64,000 nt of DNA from Pedobacter psychrodurus (GCF_004331735.1 NZ_SJSO01000002.1:248001-312000), one strand, 5' to 3'. Counted from the first letter of the stretch, positions 53,922 through 64,000 are shown. Notes: generated from the letters alone by a model not told the origin. A program made the numbers and translations.

Positions 53922-56900
53922 ATGTCTTACAAAAAGGATAATAAATTAAAAAGCAATTTCACATCAATCACGATTAGCTTATCGTCTCCAGAAATTATTT
54001 TGGAACGTTCGAGCGGTGAGGTGTTGAAACCAGAAACCATTAACTACCGTACTTACAAACCTGAGCGTGATGGTTTGTTCTGTGAGCGTATTTTTGGTCC
54101 GGTAAAAGATTACGAATGTCATTGCGGTAAATACAAACGTATCCGTTATAAAGGTATTGTTTGCGATCGTTGTGGTGTTGAAGTAACGGAGAAAAAAGTA
54201 CGTCGTGAGCGTATGGGCCACATTGCTTTGGTGGTTCCTGTTGCACACATCTGGTACTTCCGCTCTTTACCAAATAAAATCGGTTATTTATTAGGTTTAC
54301 CTACTAAAAAATTAGATTTAATTATCTATTACGAGCGTTACGTAGTTATTCAATCAGGCTTAATGGCTGAAGAAGGTATCAACTATATGGACTTCTTAAC
54401 GGAAGAAGAATATTTAGATATCTTAGATAAATTACCTAAAGAAAACCAATACTTAGATGATAAAGATCCTAATAAATTCATCGCCAAAATGGGTGCTGAA
54501 GCATTAGAAGATTTATTAAAACGTATTGATTTAGATACTTTATCTTATGATTTACGTCACCAGGCTGCTAACGAAACTTCTCAACAACGTAAAAATGAGG
54601 CTTTAAAACGCCTTCAGGTTGTTGAAGCTTTCCGTGGTGCTAATACACGTATTGAGAATCGCCCTGAGTGGATGATTGTTAAAATCGTTCCGGTTATTCC
54701 ACCAGAATTACGTCCTTTAGTACCATTAGAAGGTGGTCGTTTCGCTACTTCAGATTTAAATGATTTATACCGTCGTGTAATTATCCGTAACAACCGTTTA
54801 AAACGTTTGATCGAGATTAAAGCGCCAGAAGTAATTTTACGTAACGAGAAACGTATGTTACAGGAAGCTGTAGATTCGTTATTCGATAACTCACGTAAAG
54901 TTAACGCGGTAAAAACTGAAGGTAACCGTGCTTTGAAATCACTTTCAGATATTTTGAAAGGTAAACAAGGTCGTTTCCGTCAGAACTTATTAGGTAAACG
55001 TGTGGATTATTCAGCTCGTTCGGTAATTGTTGTAGGGCCTAGCCTTAAATTACACGAGTGCGGTATTCCTAAAGATATGGCTGCTGAACTTTACAAACCG
55101 TTCATTATTCGTAAGATGATTGAGCGTGGTGTGGTAAAAACAGTTAAATCTGCTAAGAAAATCGTTGATAGAAAAGATCCATTAGTTTGGGATATCTTAG
55201 AAAATGTATTAAAAGGTCACCCGGTATTATTAAACCGTGCACCTACCTTACACAGATTAGGTATTCAGGCTTTCCAACCAAAATTAATTGAAGGAAAAGC
55301 AATTCAGTTACACCCATTAGTTTGTACTGCATTCAACGCCGATTTTGATGGTGACCAGATGGCTGTCCACTTACCGTTAGGTAACGCAGCAATTTTGGAA
55401 GCCCAGGTTTTGATGCTTGCGGCACATAACATCTTAAACCCTGCAAACGGTACGCCAATTACAGTACCATCACAGGATATGGTTTTGGGTCTTTATTACA
55501 TTACTAAAGGCCGTAGAACAGATGAAACTCGTGTTGTAAAAGGACAAGATTCGAATTTTTATTCTCCGGAAGAAGTAATTATTGCTTATAACGAGAAAGA
55601 ATTAGACTTGCATGCATTTATCAAAGTAAGGGTAAATGTTAAGCAAAATGATGGATCGATCGTTAATAAATTAACTGAAACAACTGTTGGTAGAGTATTA
55701 TTCAACCAGATGGTTCCTGAAGAAGTTGGTTATATCAATGAACTATTAACCAAGAAATCTTTAAGAGATATTATTGGTGAAGTAGTGAAAATGACTGGTA
55801 TGGCTCGTGCTTCTCAGTTCTTAGATGATATCAAAGAATTAGGATTCCGTATGGCATTCCAGGGAGGTTTATCGTTCAACTTACAAGACGTAAACATTCC
55901 GGTAGAAAAACATACTTTATTAGAACAGGCAGCTGCAGAAGTTGAAGAGGTAAGAAACAACTATAACATGGGTTTCATTACCAACAACGAGCGTTACAAT
56001 CAGATTATCGATATCTGGACCCGTATCAACAACAGGTTAACTACTTTCGTTATGACTCAGTTATCTAGCGATAACCAAGGTTTTAACTCAGTTTACATGA
56101 TGCTTGATTCAGGAGCACGTGGTTCGAAAGAGCAGATTCGTCAGCTTTGCGGAATGCGTGGTTTGATGGCAAAACCTCAAAAATCTGGTTCAGGTGGTGA
56201 TATTATTGAAAACCCGATCTTATCAAACTTTAAAGAAGGCTTATCGGTATTAGAGTACTTTATCTCTACCCACGGTGCGCGTAAAGGTTTGGCGGATACA
56301 GCGTTAAAAACAGCTGATGCGGGTTACCTAACCCGTCGTTTACATGATGTTGCACAGGATATGATTGTTAACTCGGTTGATTGCGGTACTTTAAGAGGTA
56401 TGTACACAACTGCGTTAAAAGATCAGGAAGATATTGTTGAGCCATTATACGACAGGATCTTAGGACGTACTTCATTACATGATGTTTATAATCCTTTGGA
56501 TAACACATTATTGGTGAGTGCAGGTGAAGATATTAACGAAGATGTTGCTAAATTGATCGAAGAATCTCCATTAGAAGGTATCGAAATTCGTTCGGTATTA
56601 ACTTGTGAGAATAAACGTGGTGTTTGCGCATTATGTTACGGTCGTAACTTAGCATCTGGTAAACGCGTTCAAAGAGGTGAGGCAGTTGGTGTAATTGCAG
56701 CACAATCAATCGGTGAGCCGGGTACACAGTTAACACTTCGTACTTTCCACGTGGGTGGTACTGCATCGAACATCGCTGCAGAATCTAACATCGTAGCTAA
56801 GTTTGATGGTGTAATCGAATTCGAAAATATCCGTACTGTTGATACACAAACAGAAGAAGGTACAGTTCAGGTAGTATTAGGTCGTTCAGGTGAGTTCAAA

Positions 56901-58208
56901 ATTGTTGAACCAGGAACCGGACGTATCATTGTAACCAATAACATTCCTTACGGTGCATTCTTATTCGTAAAAGAAGGTGATAAACTTTCAAAAGGTGATA
57001 AAATCTGTTCTTGGGATCCGTACAACGCGGTTATTCTTTCAGAATTTGCCGGTAAAGCACAATTTGATGCCATTATTGAAGGTGTTACCTTCCGTGAAGA
57101 ATCAGATGAGCAAACTGGTCACCGTGAAAAAGTAATTATCGATACACGTGATAAAACTAAAAACCCTTCAGTTCAGATCGTAGATAAAAAAGGTGAATTC
57201 ATTAAAGGTTATAACATTCCGGTAGGTGCCCACGTTTCAGTTGATGAAGGTGAAGCCATCCAAACTGGTCAGATTATCGCTAAGATTCCTCGTGCAACTG
57301 GTAAAACCCGAGATATTACAGGTGGTTTACCTCGTGTAACGGAATTATTTGAAGCACGTAACCCATCTAACCCAGCTGTAGTAACTGAGATTGATGGTGT
57401 GGTAACTTTAGGTGGCGTTAAACGTGGTAACCGTGAAATCACAATCGAATCGAAAGATGGTGAAGTTAAAAAATACCTTGTTCCATTGTCTAAACACATC
57501 CTTGTACAGGATAATGACTTTGTGAAAGCGGGTATGCCGTTATCAGATGGATCAATTTCTCCTGCCGATATCTTATCAATTAAAGGCCCTGCAGCGGTTC
57601 AAGAATACTTAGTAAATGGTATTCAAGAGGTTTACCGTTTACAAGGTGTGAAAATTAACGATAAGCACTTCGAGGTAATTGTTCACCAGATGATGCAGAA
57701 AGTTCACATTGAAGATCCAGGTGATACTATTTTCTTAGAAAATAATGCTGTCGATCGTTGGGATTTTGCCGACGAGAATGATGCCATGTACGATAAGAAA
57801 GTGGTAGAAGATGCAGGTGATGCGACAGATATCAAACCAGGTCAGATAGTTTCGTTACGTAGATTAAGAGACGAAAATTCTCAATTGAAACGTAAAGATT
57901 TAAAACAGATCACGGTTAGAGATGCAAGACCAGCAACTGCAAGTTCTATCTTACAAGGTATTACACGTGCATCATTGGGTACTAAATCGTTCATTTCTGC
58001 GGCTTCGTTCCAGGAAACTACGAAAGTATTAAATGAGGCAGCAATTGCAGGTAAACGCGATAATATGTTAGGCTTGAAAGAAAACGTGATCGTTGGTCAC
58101 TTAATCCCTTCAGGTACTGGTGTACGTGGTTACGAAAGAATCATTGTTGGTTCTCAAGAAGAATACGATAAATTATTAGCTTCGAAACAAGAAGAAGTAG
58201 AAGCTTAG
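53922..58208 (+). CDS. rpoC: DNA-directed RNA polymerase subunit beta'
   Basis: The protein (1428 residues from ATG 53922) has the N-terminal zinc motif [20 protein letters not shown], the active-site loop [15 protein letters not shown] with the three metal-binding Asp residues, the second zinc site ([15 protein letters not shown]) and the [13 protein letters not shown] bridge-helix region. The open frame starts 12 codons upstream, but those codons lie in the palindromic repeat, so I use the ATG ([11 protein letters not shown]). A strong terminator follows. Confidence 0.98.
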   Translation: MSYKKDNKLKSNFTSITISLSSPEIILERSSGEVLKPETINYRTYKPERDGLFCERIFGPVKDYECHCGKYKRIRYKGIVCDRCGVEVTEKKVRRERMGHIALVVPVAHIWYFRSLPNKIGYLLGLPTKKLDLIIYYERYVVIQSGLMAEEGINYMDFLTEEEYLDILDKLPKENQYLDDKDPNKFIAKMGAEALEDLLKRIDLDTLSYDLRHQAANETSQQRKNEALKRLQVVEAFRGANTRIENRPEWMIVKIVPVIPPELRPLVPLEGGRFATSDLNDLYRRVIIRNNRLKRLIEIKAPEVILRNEKRMLQEAVDSLFDNSRKVNAVKTEGNRALKSLSDILKGKQGRFRQNLLGKRVDYSARSVIVVGPSLKLHECGIPKDMAAELYKPFIIRKMIERGVVKTVKSAKKIVDRKDPLVWDILENVLKGHPVLLNRAPTLHRLGIQAFQPKLIEGKAIQLHPLVCTAFNADFDGDQMAVHLPLGNAAILEAQVLMLAAHNILNPANGTPITVPSQDMVLGLYYITKGRRTDETRVVKGQDSNFYSPEEVIIAYNEKELDLHAFIKVRVNVKQNDGSIVNKLTETTVGRVLFNQMVPEEVGYINELLTKKSLRDIIGEVVKMTGMARASQFLDDIKELGFRMAFQGGLSFNLQDVNIPVEKHTLLEQAAAEVEEVRNNYNMGFITNNERYNQIIDIWTRINNRLTTFVMTQLSSDNQGFNSVYMMLDSGARGSKEQIRQLCGMRGLMAKPQKSGSGGDIIENPILSNFKEGLSVLEYFISTHGARKGLADTALKTADAGYLTRRLHDVAQDMIVNSVDCGTLRGMYTTALKDQEDIVEPLYDRILGRTSLHDVYNPLDNTLLVSAGEDINEDVAKLIEESPLEGIEIRSVLTCENKRGVCALCYGRNLASGKRVQRGEAVGVIAAQSIGEPGTQLTLRTFHVGGTASNIAAESNIVAKFDGVIEFENIRTVDTQTEEGTVQVVLGRSGEFKIVEPGTGRIIVTNNIPYGAFLFVKEGDKLSKGDKICSWDPYNAVILSEFAGKAQFDAIIEGVTFREESDEQTGHREKVIIDTRDKTKNPSVQIVDKKGEFIKGYNIPVGAHVSVDEGEAIQTGQIIAKIPRATGKTRDITGGLPRVTELFEARNPSNPAVVTEIDGVVTLGGVKRGNREITIESKDGEVKKYLVPLSKHILVQDNDFVKAGMPLSDGSISPADILSIKGPAAVQEYLVNGIQEVYRLQGVKINDKHFEVIVHQMMQKVHIEDPGDTIFLENNAVDRWDFADENDAMYDKKVVEDAGDATDIKPGQIVSLRRLRDENSQLKRKDLKQITVRDARPATASSILQGITRASLGTKSFISAASFQETTKVLNEAAIAGKRDNMLGLKENVIVGHLIPSGTGVRGYERIIVGSQEEYDKLLASKQEEVEA

Positions 58209-58230
58209 ATTTTAATCTAACAGTAATTTT

Positions 58231-58266
58231 TAAGCCCCCCGATATAAAATCGGGGGGCTTTTTTTG
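58231..58266 (+). terminator. Rho-independent terminator of the rpoBC operon
   Basis: AAGCCCCCCGAT pairs with ATCGGGGGGCTT, a GC-rich 12 bp stem, followed by seven T. Confidence 0.95.
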
Positions 58267-58306
58267 TATGGCAAAGATTTTGTATTTTTATATAAATTTA
58301 TTTAAC

Positions 58307-58543
58307 ATGAGTGTTACTGAAATTCAACTTTTAAAAGCTAAACTCGGAGAGCAAGAGGCTGAGCAATTGGTTTCGTATGTAAAAGCTGAAGTTAAATCTG
58401 AATTTGAAAACAAGCGTGAAGTTTTAGCTACTAAAGAAGATTTAGCTAATTCGAAGGCTGATATAATAAAATGGATGTCTATTTTTTGGGTTGGCCAAAT
58501 AGCAGTCACCATTGGATTTATTTTAATGTTTATTAACAAGTAG
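58307..58543 (+). CDS. Small coiled-coil plus membrane-helix protein (DUF1640/CCDC90-like)
   Basis: I start at ATG 58307 (MSVTEIQLLKAKLGEQEAEQ, 78 residues); the earlier open part overlaps the rpoC terminator. A coiled coil (about 10-50, with KREVLATKEDLANSKADI) is followed by one C-terminal membrane helix (about 55-76). The KEDL-type heptads before a terminal helix resemble DUF1640/CCDC90 proteins. Function is unknown. Confidence 0.7.
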   Translation: MSVTEIQLLKAKLGEQEAEQLVSYVKAEVKSEFENKREVLATKEDLANSKADIIKWMSIFWVGQIAVTIGFILMFINK

Positions 58544-58949
58544 CTATATCAGCATTTAAAATATATTGATTCTATTCAATCAGTCTAAGTTCTTATCGAT
58601 AAAATTATTAAGCCTTTAAAAAAAGGCTTTTTTGTTGCAATTTCTTATAATTTATTTCGTATCCATATCATTACACTCTATCAAACGTTTGCGTAATCGC
58701 GGCCTACCAATTCATTAATTTATTGTGCAAGGTTTAATTCCACGGACCCATTATTTCAAAAAGGCAGTTTCAGCAAAATATGTACAACTAAAAGCAACAG
58801 CTATTGCCGACAATAAAAAAATATTAGCTATTGCAGCGTTAGATTTTTTAGAAAAATAACTTTTTGAAGCGCTACTAAATTAATTTTATTTCAAACATTA
58901 TATTTTAATTCCGCTGTTAAGCAGCGGAATTTTTTATTTTTGAGCTATT
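58544..58949. other. Intergenic region with two hairpins and a possible gene remnant
   Basis: A terminator-like hairpin (AAGCCTTT/AAAGGCTT) lies at 58610-58634. A 44-codon frame from GTG 58725 to TAA 58859 (ending ILAIAALDFLEK) reads like a protein C-terminus but has no credible start, so it may be a remnant. A second hairpin (TTCCGCTG/CAGCGGAA) at 58908-58930 precedes the DUF3467 promoter. Confidence 0.5.
58935..58942 (+). promoter_or_regulatory. -7 element (TATTTTTG) before the DUF3467 gene
   Basis: TATTTTTG fits TAnnTTTG, but it ends only seven bases before the ATG, implying a very short leader. Confidence 0.4.
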
Positions 58950-59261
58950 ATGGAAGAACAACAAAACGAGAATCAATTAAATATAGAGTTATCAGAAGAA
59001 ATCGCAGAAGGAATTTTCTCTAACTTAGCCATCATTACGCATTCTAATACCGAATTCGTATTAGATTTTATTCGTGTAATGCCTGGAATTCCAAAGGCAA
59101 AAGTTAAATCAAGGATTATCTTAACGCCAGAACATGCAAAGCGTTTATTATCAGCATTGGAAGATAATATTCAGAAATTCGAAGCCGTAAACGGACGTAT
59201 TAAAACTCAAGAAGAACCACCTTTTCCTATGGGCTTCGGCGGACCAACGGCTCAAGCGTAA
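58950..59261 (+). CDS. DUF3467 domain-containing protein
   Basis: The 103-residue protein has the DUF3467 core: INIELSEEIAEG-like start (here LNIELSEEIAEGIFSNLAII), HSNTEFVLDFIRVMPG, AKVKSRIILTPEHAKRLLSA and a short Pro/Gly tail. The gene follows rpoC in many Bacteroidota, so a link to transcription or gene expression is possible, but the function is unknown. Confidence 0.9.
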   Translation: MEEQQNENQLNIELSEEIAEGIFSNLAIITHSNTEFVLDFIRVMPGIPKAKVKSRIILTPEHAKRLLSALEDNIQKFEAVNGRIKTQEEPPFPMGFGGPTAQA

Positions 59262-59288
59262 GACTATTCAAAATCTTACAAACAAATG

Positions 59289-59320
59289 TTTGTTTGCTAT
59301 GTTAGCATAGTATATATTTG
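59289..59320 (+). promoter_or_regulatory. Consensus promoter of the FadL-like gene
   Basis: TTTG at 59289-59292 and TATATTTG at 59313-59320 are 20 bp apart, a perfect match to the Bacteroidota consensus, 18 bp before the ATG. Confidence 0.75.
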
Positions 59321-59338
59321 TTCTTTAACCATATATAG

Positions 59339-60562
59339 ATGAGAAAAATTTTATTGAGCGCATTACTTTCTGCCCCACTTTGGGTTTTGGGGCAGGGTTT
59401 CCAGGTTAATTTACAAGGACAAAAACAAATTGGTATGGCTGGTGCAGGTTCTGCATTGGCTTTAGATGAGGCTTCCGTATTTTACAATCCAGGTGCAGTA
59501 ACTTTCTTGGAGAAAAACTCAGTTTCAGCAGGTGTTAACCCATTATTATTTAAGTCAGCTTTTAAACAAACAGGTTCGAATGTTACAGAGGATGTAAAGA
59601 ACAAAATAGCGCCTCCTTTCGAATTTTATGCTGTTTGGGGCCCCAAATCAAATAAATGGAAGTTAGGATTAGGTGTGTATACACCTTTCGGCGGTTTGGT
59701 AGATTGGGGCGATAATTGGTCTGGTAAGTATGCTTTAACCTCATTAAATTTAAAAGCAATCTATTTTCAACCAACTTTAAGTATAAAAATTACCGATCGT
59801 ATTGGTATAGGCGCTGGTTTTGTTTATAACCATGGCGATGTAAATCTTCAAAGAGCTATTCCTGTAAATTTTCCTGACGGTCGTTCGGGAAAAGCAACCT
59901 TAGATGGTACCGGATCGGGTTATGGGTGGAATGCGGGTTTATATATCAAAACATTAAGCAATATTTCTTTTGCACTCGTACATAAATCAAAGGTAATTAC
60001 GAAGCTTAACGGTGGTTCAGCAGAATTTGAAGTTCCTGGCTCATTAACATCATCTTTTCCAGCTGGAAATACATTTAATGCCGAATTGCCTTTACCAGCA
60101 ACTACAAGTTTGGGGGTAGGTATTCCCTTGTCAAAAAGTACAGTTTTAGCTTTTGATGCAAGTTGGGTACAATGGCATATTTATCAGGATTTGTCTTTTG
60201 ATTATGCTACCAATACACCCGCGCTCGTTGATACAAAATCTGCACGCAATTATCGTGATGGATCTTCGTTTAAATTAGGTATTAACCATCAGGCATCAGA
60301 GAAATTAGCATTAAGAGCAGGTGTTGGTTATGCCTTTTCTCCAGTACAGGATGGATACGTAACGCCTGAAGCTCCTGATGCCGACCGTTATATTTTAAGT
60401 GCTGGTTTAGGTTATACGCCTACCCGCCATTTTGAAGTTAATGCATCGTTCTTTTTTGAGGATGTTAAATCGCGTAAACAAAAGAATATCGAAACGGGCC
60501 TAGATGGTACCTTTAAAACTTTGGTTTATGCACCAGGTATTTCGTTAACTTATAAATGGTAG
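59339..60562 (+). CDS. OmpP1/FadL-family outer-membrane transporter
   Basis: The 407-residue protein has a signal peptide (about residues 1-18, ending VLGQG) and the FadL N-terminal hatch (QIGMAGAGSALALDEASVFYNPG). The beta-barrel ends in TYKW, with an aromatic last residue as expected for outer-membrane insertion. The family lets hydrophobic compounds, such as long-chain fatty acids, cross the outer membrane. It is 11 bp upstream of an SGNH lipoprotein gene, suggesting a hydrolase-transporter pair for lipidic substrates. Confidence 0.92.
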   Translation: MRKILLSALLSAPLWVLGQGFQVNLQGQKQIGMAGAGSALALDEASVFYNPGAVTFLEKNSVSAGVNPLLFKSAFKQTGSNVTEDVKNKIAPPFEFYAVWGPKSNKWKLGLGVYTPFGGLVDWGDNWSGKYALTSLNLKAIYFQPTLSIKITDRIGIGAGFVYNHGDVNLQRAIPVNFPDGRSGKATLDGTGSGYGWNAGLYIKTLSNISFALVHKSKVITKLNGGSAEFEVPGSLTSSFPAGNTFNAELPLPATTSLGVGIPLSKSTVLAFDASWVQWHIYQDLSFDYATNTPALVDTKSARNYRDGSSFKLGINHQASEKLALRAGVGYAFSPVQDGYVTPEAPDADRYILSAGLGYTPTRHFEVNASFFFEDVKSRKQKNIETGLDGTFKTLVYAPGISLTYKW

Positions 60563-60573
60563 GAGAATTTTAG

Positions 60574-61875
60574 ATGAAAAGATACATATTGAATAGTTTC
60601 GTTGCTGCTATCATCCTTTTTGCAGCAGCTTGTAAACCCGAAATAGAAACTCCTGCAGGATCAACCGCCGGACAAGCTAATTTTAGTAAATACATTGCAG
60701 TAGGTAACTCCTTAACTTCTGGCTTTGCCGATGGCGGTTTATATTTAGAAGGACAGAAAGCGGCTTACCCTAATTTAATGGCAGCCAAAATGGCTACTGT
60801 TGGTGGCGGAGCTTTTACCTCTCCGTTTTTTAGTGAAGAACATTTAAATGGCTCAGGTTATATTTCTTTAACCGCACTGGTTAATGGTACACCAACGCTA
60901 ACGCCTGTAATTGATAAACTGGGCATAAGAGATGCAGCAAAACATTTAGACAAATATAGCGGTGAAATTCAAAACTTGGGTATACCAGGAATGCGAGTAG
61001 ATCTGGCCTTCGATCCGACGTTTACTTTCAGTGCTGCAAATCCTTATTTCGAACGTTTGTTAACAGATGCTCAGGTAGGTAAAACCAATTATTTTCAGTT
61101 TATTCAAGGAAGAAACCATACATTTTTCTCGCTTTGGTTAGGAAATAATGATGTATTGGGTTACGCCTTAAACGGTGCCGTTACAGTACCTACCGATCCT
61201 ACAACGGCTTTAACAGATAAAGTTACTTTTTCTTCTTTATATGCTAATTTTTTAAATGTTTTAACTGCCGGTGGCCAAAAAGGTATAGTTGGTACTATTC
61301 CTGATGTAACTGCTGTTCCTTATTTTAATACGGTAACGGTGGCGGCTTTATTAAATGCCGCTAAAGCAATTAATCCAGCCGCGGCAGCTGTTTATATCCA
61401 AACTGGAACAGGTACGATAAGGCCTGCAACTGCAGAAGATTTAATCCGTTTGCCATTTCAATCAGAAGGCTTATTTGGAAAACCAAACACTGCTGGTATT
61501 CCTTATGGTTTACACCCCTTAAATCCAATCGAAAATAAATGGGTATTGGATAAGGATGAAGTAATTAAAGTGAAAGATTATGTAAATAGCTACAATAGCA
61601 GCATTAAATCTTTAGCCACAAGCAAAGGTTTGGCTGTAGCAGATACTTATACTTATTTTAATCAGGTTAAAACAGGAATAAATATTCAGAGTGTTGGTAT
61701 TAATGCTGCATTTATTACGGGTGGTGCATTTTCGTTGGATGGTATTCACTTAACTCCACGTGGAAATGCAGTAATTGCGAATGTATTTATTGATGCCATT
61801 AATGCTAAATATGGCTCTACCATTCCAACAGTTGATATTACACAGTATAGAGGTGTAAAATTTCCGGATAAATAA
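60574..61875 (+). CDS. SGNH/GDSL-family hydrolase lipoprotein
   Basis: The 433-residue protein has a lipoprotein signal with lipobox AAAC. SGNH blocks are visible: VGNSLTSGFADGG (block I, nucleophile Ser), the Gly in LGIPGMRVD (block II), LWLGNNDVLG (block III GxND) and DGIHLTPRGN (block V Asp-His). It should be an esterase or lipase at the outer membrane. The FadL-like transporter upstream could take up the released acyl chains, which is an inference from adjacency. Confidence 0.92.
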   Translation: MKRYILNSFVAAIILFAAACKPEIETPAGSTAGQANFSKYIAVGNSLTSGFADGGLYLEGQKAAYPNLMAAKMATVGGGAFTSPFFSEEHLNGSGYISLTALVNGTPTLTPVIDKLGIRDAAKHLDKYSGEIQNLGIPGMRVDLAFDPTFTFSAANPYFERLLTDAQVGKTNYFQFIQGRNHTFFSLWLGNNDVLGYALNGAVTVPTDPTTALTDKVTFSSLYANFLNVLTAGGQKGIVGTIPDVTAVPYFNTVTVAALLNAAKAINPAAAAVYIQTGTGTIRPATAEDLIRLPFQSEGLFGKPNTAGIPYGLHPLNPIENKWVLDKDEVIKVKDYVNSYNSSIKSLATSKGLAVADTYTYFNQVKTGINIQSVGINAAFITGGAFSLDGIHLTPRGNAVIANVFIDAINAKYGSTIPTVDITQYRGVKFPDK

Positions 61876-61891
61876 TAAGACTTTTAATCGT

Positions 61892-61923
61892 ATAAGAAAG
61901 GAGCATTTATGCTCCTTTCTTAT
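61892..61923. terminator. Bidirectional terminator between the SGNH gene and miaA
   Basis: AAGAAAGGAGCAT pairs with ATGCTCCTTTCTT, a 13 bp stem. It reaches into the miaA stop codon and serves both convergent genes. Confidence 0.9.
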
Positions 61924-62834
61924 TTCGCCGTTATTTTATCTTCTACAAAGCTTATAATTTCTGCACTTTGATTGGGTTCAAACCACTTTAATTGCTCATC
62001 TCTTCTAAACCACGTTAACTGACGCTTGGCAAAGCGACGGGTATTTTGTTTAATTGCAGTAATGGCATCCTCAAGAGATAATCTTCCGTCTAGGTAATCG
62101 AAAAGCTCACTATAACCTACTGTGTTTAAAGCATTATATTTTTTAAATGATATTAGCGATTTTACTTCGTCTACTAAACCATCAGCAATCATTTTATCAA
62201 CTCTTCGGTTAATTCGGTCGTATAGAACAGCACGATCGGTATTAAGCCCGATTTTGATGATATTAAATGGTCTTTCCTTTTTTGTAGCCGATAGCATTGA
62301 CGAAAGTTTTTGGCCTGTTGATAAAAATACCTCCAAACCCCTGATCATTCTTTGTGGATTTTGTTGATCTACCTTTGCGAAATATTCAGGATCTAATGTT
62401 GCCAGCTGTTTTTGAATACTTGTTAATCCTTCATCTTCAAGCTGTTTATTCAGCCTTTCGCGTATCGCTAAATCAATATCAGGCATTTCATCTAAACCAT
62501 TAATTAAGGCATTTACATATAAACCCGAGCCCCCAACCATAATGGCCAGGTCGTGGTCTTTAAAAATTCGATTGAGCGTTCTTAAAGCTTCTATTTCAAA
62601 ATCGCCTGTGCTAAACAGTTGTGAAGCCGAATGTGAATTAATGAAGTGATGTTTGGCTGCAGCTAACTCGTCTGCAGCAGGTTTTGCCGTGCCTATAGCC
62701 ATTTCCTTAAAAAACTGACGGGAATCGGCAGAAATAATTTCTGTACCAAAATGTTGAGCCAGTTGAATAGCCAGGGCTGTTTTTCCAATTGCTGTCGGAC
62801 CAACGATGGATATTAAGGTTTTTGGGTGATGCAT
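61920..62834 (-). CDS. miaA: tRNA dimethylallyltransferase
   Basis: The 304-residue enzyme prenylates A37 of tRNAs reading UNN codons. It has the P-loop IVGPTAIGKTALAIQLA, the SADSRQFFKEMAIGTAKP catalytic Asp and PGTAK-type region, HHFINSHSASQLFSTGDFE, and the tRNA-binding TRRFAKRQLTWFRRD near the C-terminus. The length is typical. Confidence 0.97.
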   Translation of the reverse strand: MHHPKTLISIVGPTAIGKTALAIQLAQHFGTEIISADSRQFFKEMAIGTAKPAADELAAAKHHFINSHSASQLFSTGDFEIEALRTLNRIFKDHDLAIMVGGSGLYVNALINGLDEMPDIDLAIRERLNKQLEDEGLTSIQKQLATLDPEYFAKVDQQNPQRMIRGLEVFLSTGQKLSSMLSATKKERPFNIIKIGLNTDRAVLYDRINRRVDKMIADGLVDEVKSLISFKKYNALNTVGYSELFDYLDGRLSLEDAITAIKQNTRRFAKRQLTWFRRDEQLKWFEPNQSAEIISFVEDKITAK

Positions 62835-62848
62835 AGGGGTATAAAATA

Positions 62849-62883
62849 AAAGCTGCCAAATTTAAATATTTGGCAGCTTTTTG
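62849..62883 (-). terminator. Terminator of the pRiA4b ORF-3-like gene
   Basis: AAAGCTGCCAAAT pairs with ATTTGGCAGCTTT around a short AT loop, between the minus-strand gene at 62905 and miaA. Confidence 0.88.
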
Positions 62884-62904
62884 CATTTATTATTTTGTTG
62901 CTAA

Positions 62905-63555
62905 TTAATAATCATCTTTGTGACTATCATCTTCGAAGTTGTCGCTATCAGAAAACTCATCTCCAAATTCATCGCTTTCGCTCTCATTTTCTTCGTCTCT
63001 TTCTTCTTCATTGATTCCCATTTCGCCCATGGCTTCCAGTTCATCTGTATCTTCAGGAACAAAATTCATTTCGTTTAAGAAATCAAATTCACCTGCCACT
63101 GCACCAACAGTTGCTCCAGGATCGGCGATAGGTACATTGCTGCTTTCGAAAATTTTAGGTGCTTCGCCACTGCTTTTGGCCAAAAATGGGTATTCGATAT
63201 TTGGATCGGCATCTAAAATTATTTTTACCAGTTCCACATGAAAATCATATGGGCGATCGAAATTATAGATATAATAAAACTTTTGATGTGGATCTTCAAT
63301 AAAACCACTTAGTTTAGAATTCTCCATCAAAACTACGCGGTCTTTTTTACGTTCGCTTGGTAAATAAGCAATTTCATCACCCTTTAACCAATTATCGGTG
63401 CTTACGTAAAAAGAGGAAGATTTTTCAGCATTATAACCCGTAGATCTGTGGATAGCCTTATGCAGGTCTTCAAATGTTTGGTTTGATTTAATGTCGATCT
63501 CTCTCACAACATCATCAAAATCTTCGAAAGTAATTCTAAATTTATAAATAGCCAT
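62905..63555 (-). CDS. Plasmid pRiA4b ORF-3-like family protein
   Basis: The protein (216 residues from ATG 63555, MAIYKFRITFEDF) has the pRiA4b ORF-3-like fold in its first ~130 residues (VVREIDIKSNQTFEDLHKAI, then FYYIYNFDRPYDFHVELVKI). The rest is a strongly acidic, probably disordered tail rich in Glu, Asp and Ser. The open frame runs 24 codons upstream, without support. This family is common as a chromosomal gene in Bacteroidota; function unknown. Confidence 0.85.
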   Translation of the reverse strand: MAIYKFRITFEDFDDVVREIDIKSNQTFEDLHKAIHRSTGYNAEKSSSFYVSTDNWLKGDEIAYLPSERKKDRVVLMENSKLSGFIEDPHQKFYYIYNFDRPYDFHVELVKIILDADPNIEYPFLAKSSGEAPKIFESSNVPIADPGATVGAVAGEFDFLNEMNFVPEDTDELEAMGEMGINEEERDEENESESDEFGDEFSDSDNFEDDSHKDDY

Positions 63556-63654
63556 TATAGTGTTTTGGAACCGTAAAAATAAAGTTAATTTATAATTACC
63601 ACAAATATCAAATGCCATAAAAGACATCTTAATTACAGTGTTTTAGCAATTAAA

Positions 63655-64000
63655 TTATTTATTAACAGGATTTAATCCCATTTGTTTTGCCAGGTTTAGC
63701 ATAAAATTAAATGCTTCTTGATAGTCGTTTGTAATCTCGCCCTCTAATATGGCTTCGCGGATGGCATTTTTAATTAGGCCAACTTCTTTTCCCGCATCAA
63801 GATCGAAAGTTTCCATGATATCGTTTCCTGAAATAGGGGGTTGCCAATTTCTAATTTTATCGCGTTCTTCTACATCTTTAAGCTTTTGTTTAACCAGTTC
63901 AAAGTTGTTTCTGTATTTCGTTTTTTTGTATTCGTTTTTGGTGGTTACATCGGCATTGCAAAGCAACATCAAACTTTCAATTTCTTCTCCGGCATCAAAA
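63655..64000 (-). CDS. CCA-adding tRNA nucleotidyltransferase, C-terminal part (5' end outside window)
   Basis: The visible 114 residues (FDAGEEIESLMLLCNADVTT at the window edge, then VKQKLKDVEERDKIRNWQPP, ISGNDIMETFDLDAGKEVG and AIREAILEGEITNDY) match the tRNA-binding tail of HD-containing CCA-adding enzymes of the Cca/PcnB family. The catalytic nucleotidyltransferase head and HD domain would lie beyond the window. The frame is open to the edge, so the gene is cut by the window, not truncated. Confidence 0.85.
   Translation of the reverse strand, partial: FDAGEEIESLMLLCNADVTTKNEYKKTKYRNNFELVKQKLKDVEERDKIRNWQPPISGNDIMETFDLDAGKEVGLIKNAIREAILEGEITNDYQEAFNFMLNLAKQMGLNPVNK

Noticed and set aside
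58725..58859. A 44-codon frame from GTG ending in an Ile/Ala-rich helix
   Set aside because: It reads like a protein C-terminus, but an upstream stop in frame and the lack of a credible start or family make it a possible remnant at best, so it is noted only in the intergenic entry.

Overview
The window comes from a Bacteroidota chromosome, most likely Pedobacter or a close relative in Sphingobacteriaceae. Supporting signs are the low-GC, lysine-rich coding style, the Bacteroidota-type promoters (TTTG, about 20 bp, then TAnnTTTG), the scarcity of Shine-Dalgarno sequences, SusC/FadL-type outer-membrane proteins, lipoproteins with SACKK-type lipoboxes, a DUF3467 gene after rpoC, and the gene order tRNA-Thr/Tyr/Gly/Thr-tuf-tRNA-Trp-secE-nusG.

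Layout. 1-3 kb: two NAD(P)-binding epimerase-like genes, a Crp/Fnr regulator and thymidine kinase, all on the minus strand. 3-4.3 kb: an acidic protein of unknown function. 5-10.7 kb: the cell-elongation operon mreB-mreC-mreD-mrdA-rodA (minus). 10.9-13.2 kb: purN and purH (minus). 13.4-18 kb: rpsT, radC, a secreted endonuclease/phosphatase-fold protein, then an unusual cluster of an Lgt-like membrane protein, a COG1964/Tes-type radical SAM enzyme and two tandem tiny membrane proteins. 18.2-23.2 kb: pheT, a small coiled-coil gene, zapA, a strong 6S RNA candidate and rny. 23.4-30.6 kb: an Mpo1-like protein, a TonB-dependent receptor paired with a beta-helix lipoprotein, a decayed duplicate of that lipoprotein's 3' end, and two M57-metallopeptidase-related genes. 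30.6-36.9 kb (mostly minus): small unknowns, a transglutaminase-like protein, and two paralogous acyltransferases, one of them an OlsF-like PlsC+GNAT fusion; then a divergent triple helix-hairpin-helix protein. 36.9-38.2 kb: a gene-free nest of repeats with an inserted element. 38.2-42.1 kb: acyl-CoA dehydrogenase, rpsU, a XerC-type recombinase and hpf. 42.4-58.3 kb: the tRNA-tuf-secE-nusG and rplKAJL-rpoBC block, split by about 2.3 kb of accessory DNA containing a broken metalloprotease lipoprotein gene. 58.3-64 kb: small conserved genes, a FadL-type porin, an SGNH lipoprotein, miaA, a pRiA4b ORF-3-like protein and the 3' end of a CCA-adding enzyme gene.

Functionally most of the window is core machinery: cell shape, purine synthesis, translation, transcription and tRNA modification. 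The accessory material consists of outer-membrane uptake genes, secreted proteases or their remnants, lipid-modifying acyltransferases, the Lgt-like/radical SAM cluster, and at least three families of short palindromic intergenic repeats. One of these repeats lies inside the rpoB-rpoC junction.

The observations I rate highest are the Lgt-like + Tes-like radical SAM cluster (possible membrane-lipid chemistry), the probable 6S RNA between zapA and rny, the nested insertion at 36.9-38 kb, and the split nusG/rplK operon with its doubly broken gene. All functional calls are from reading sequence; no database search was run.
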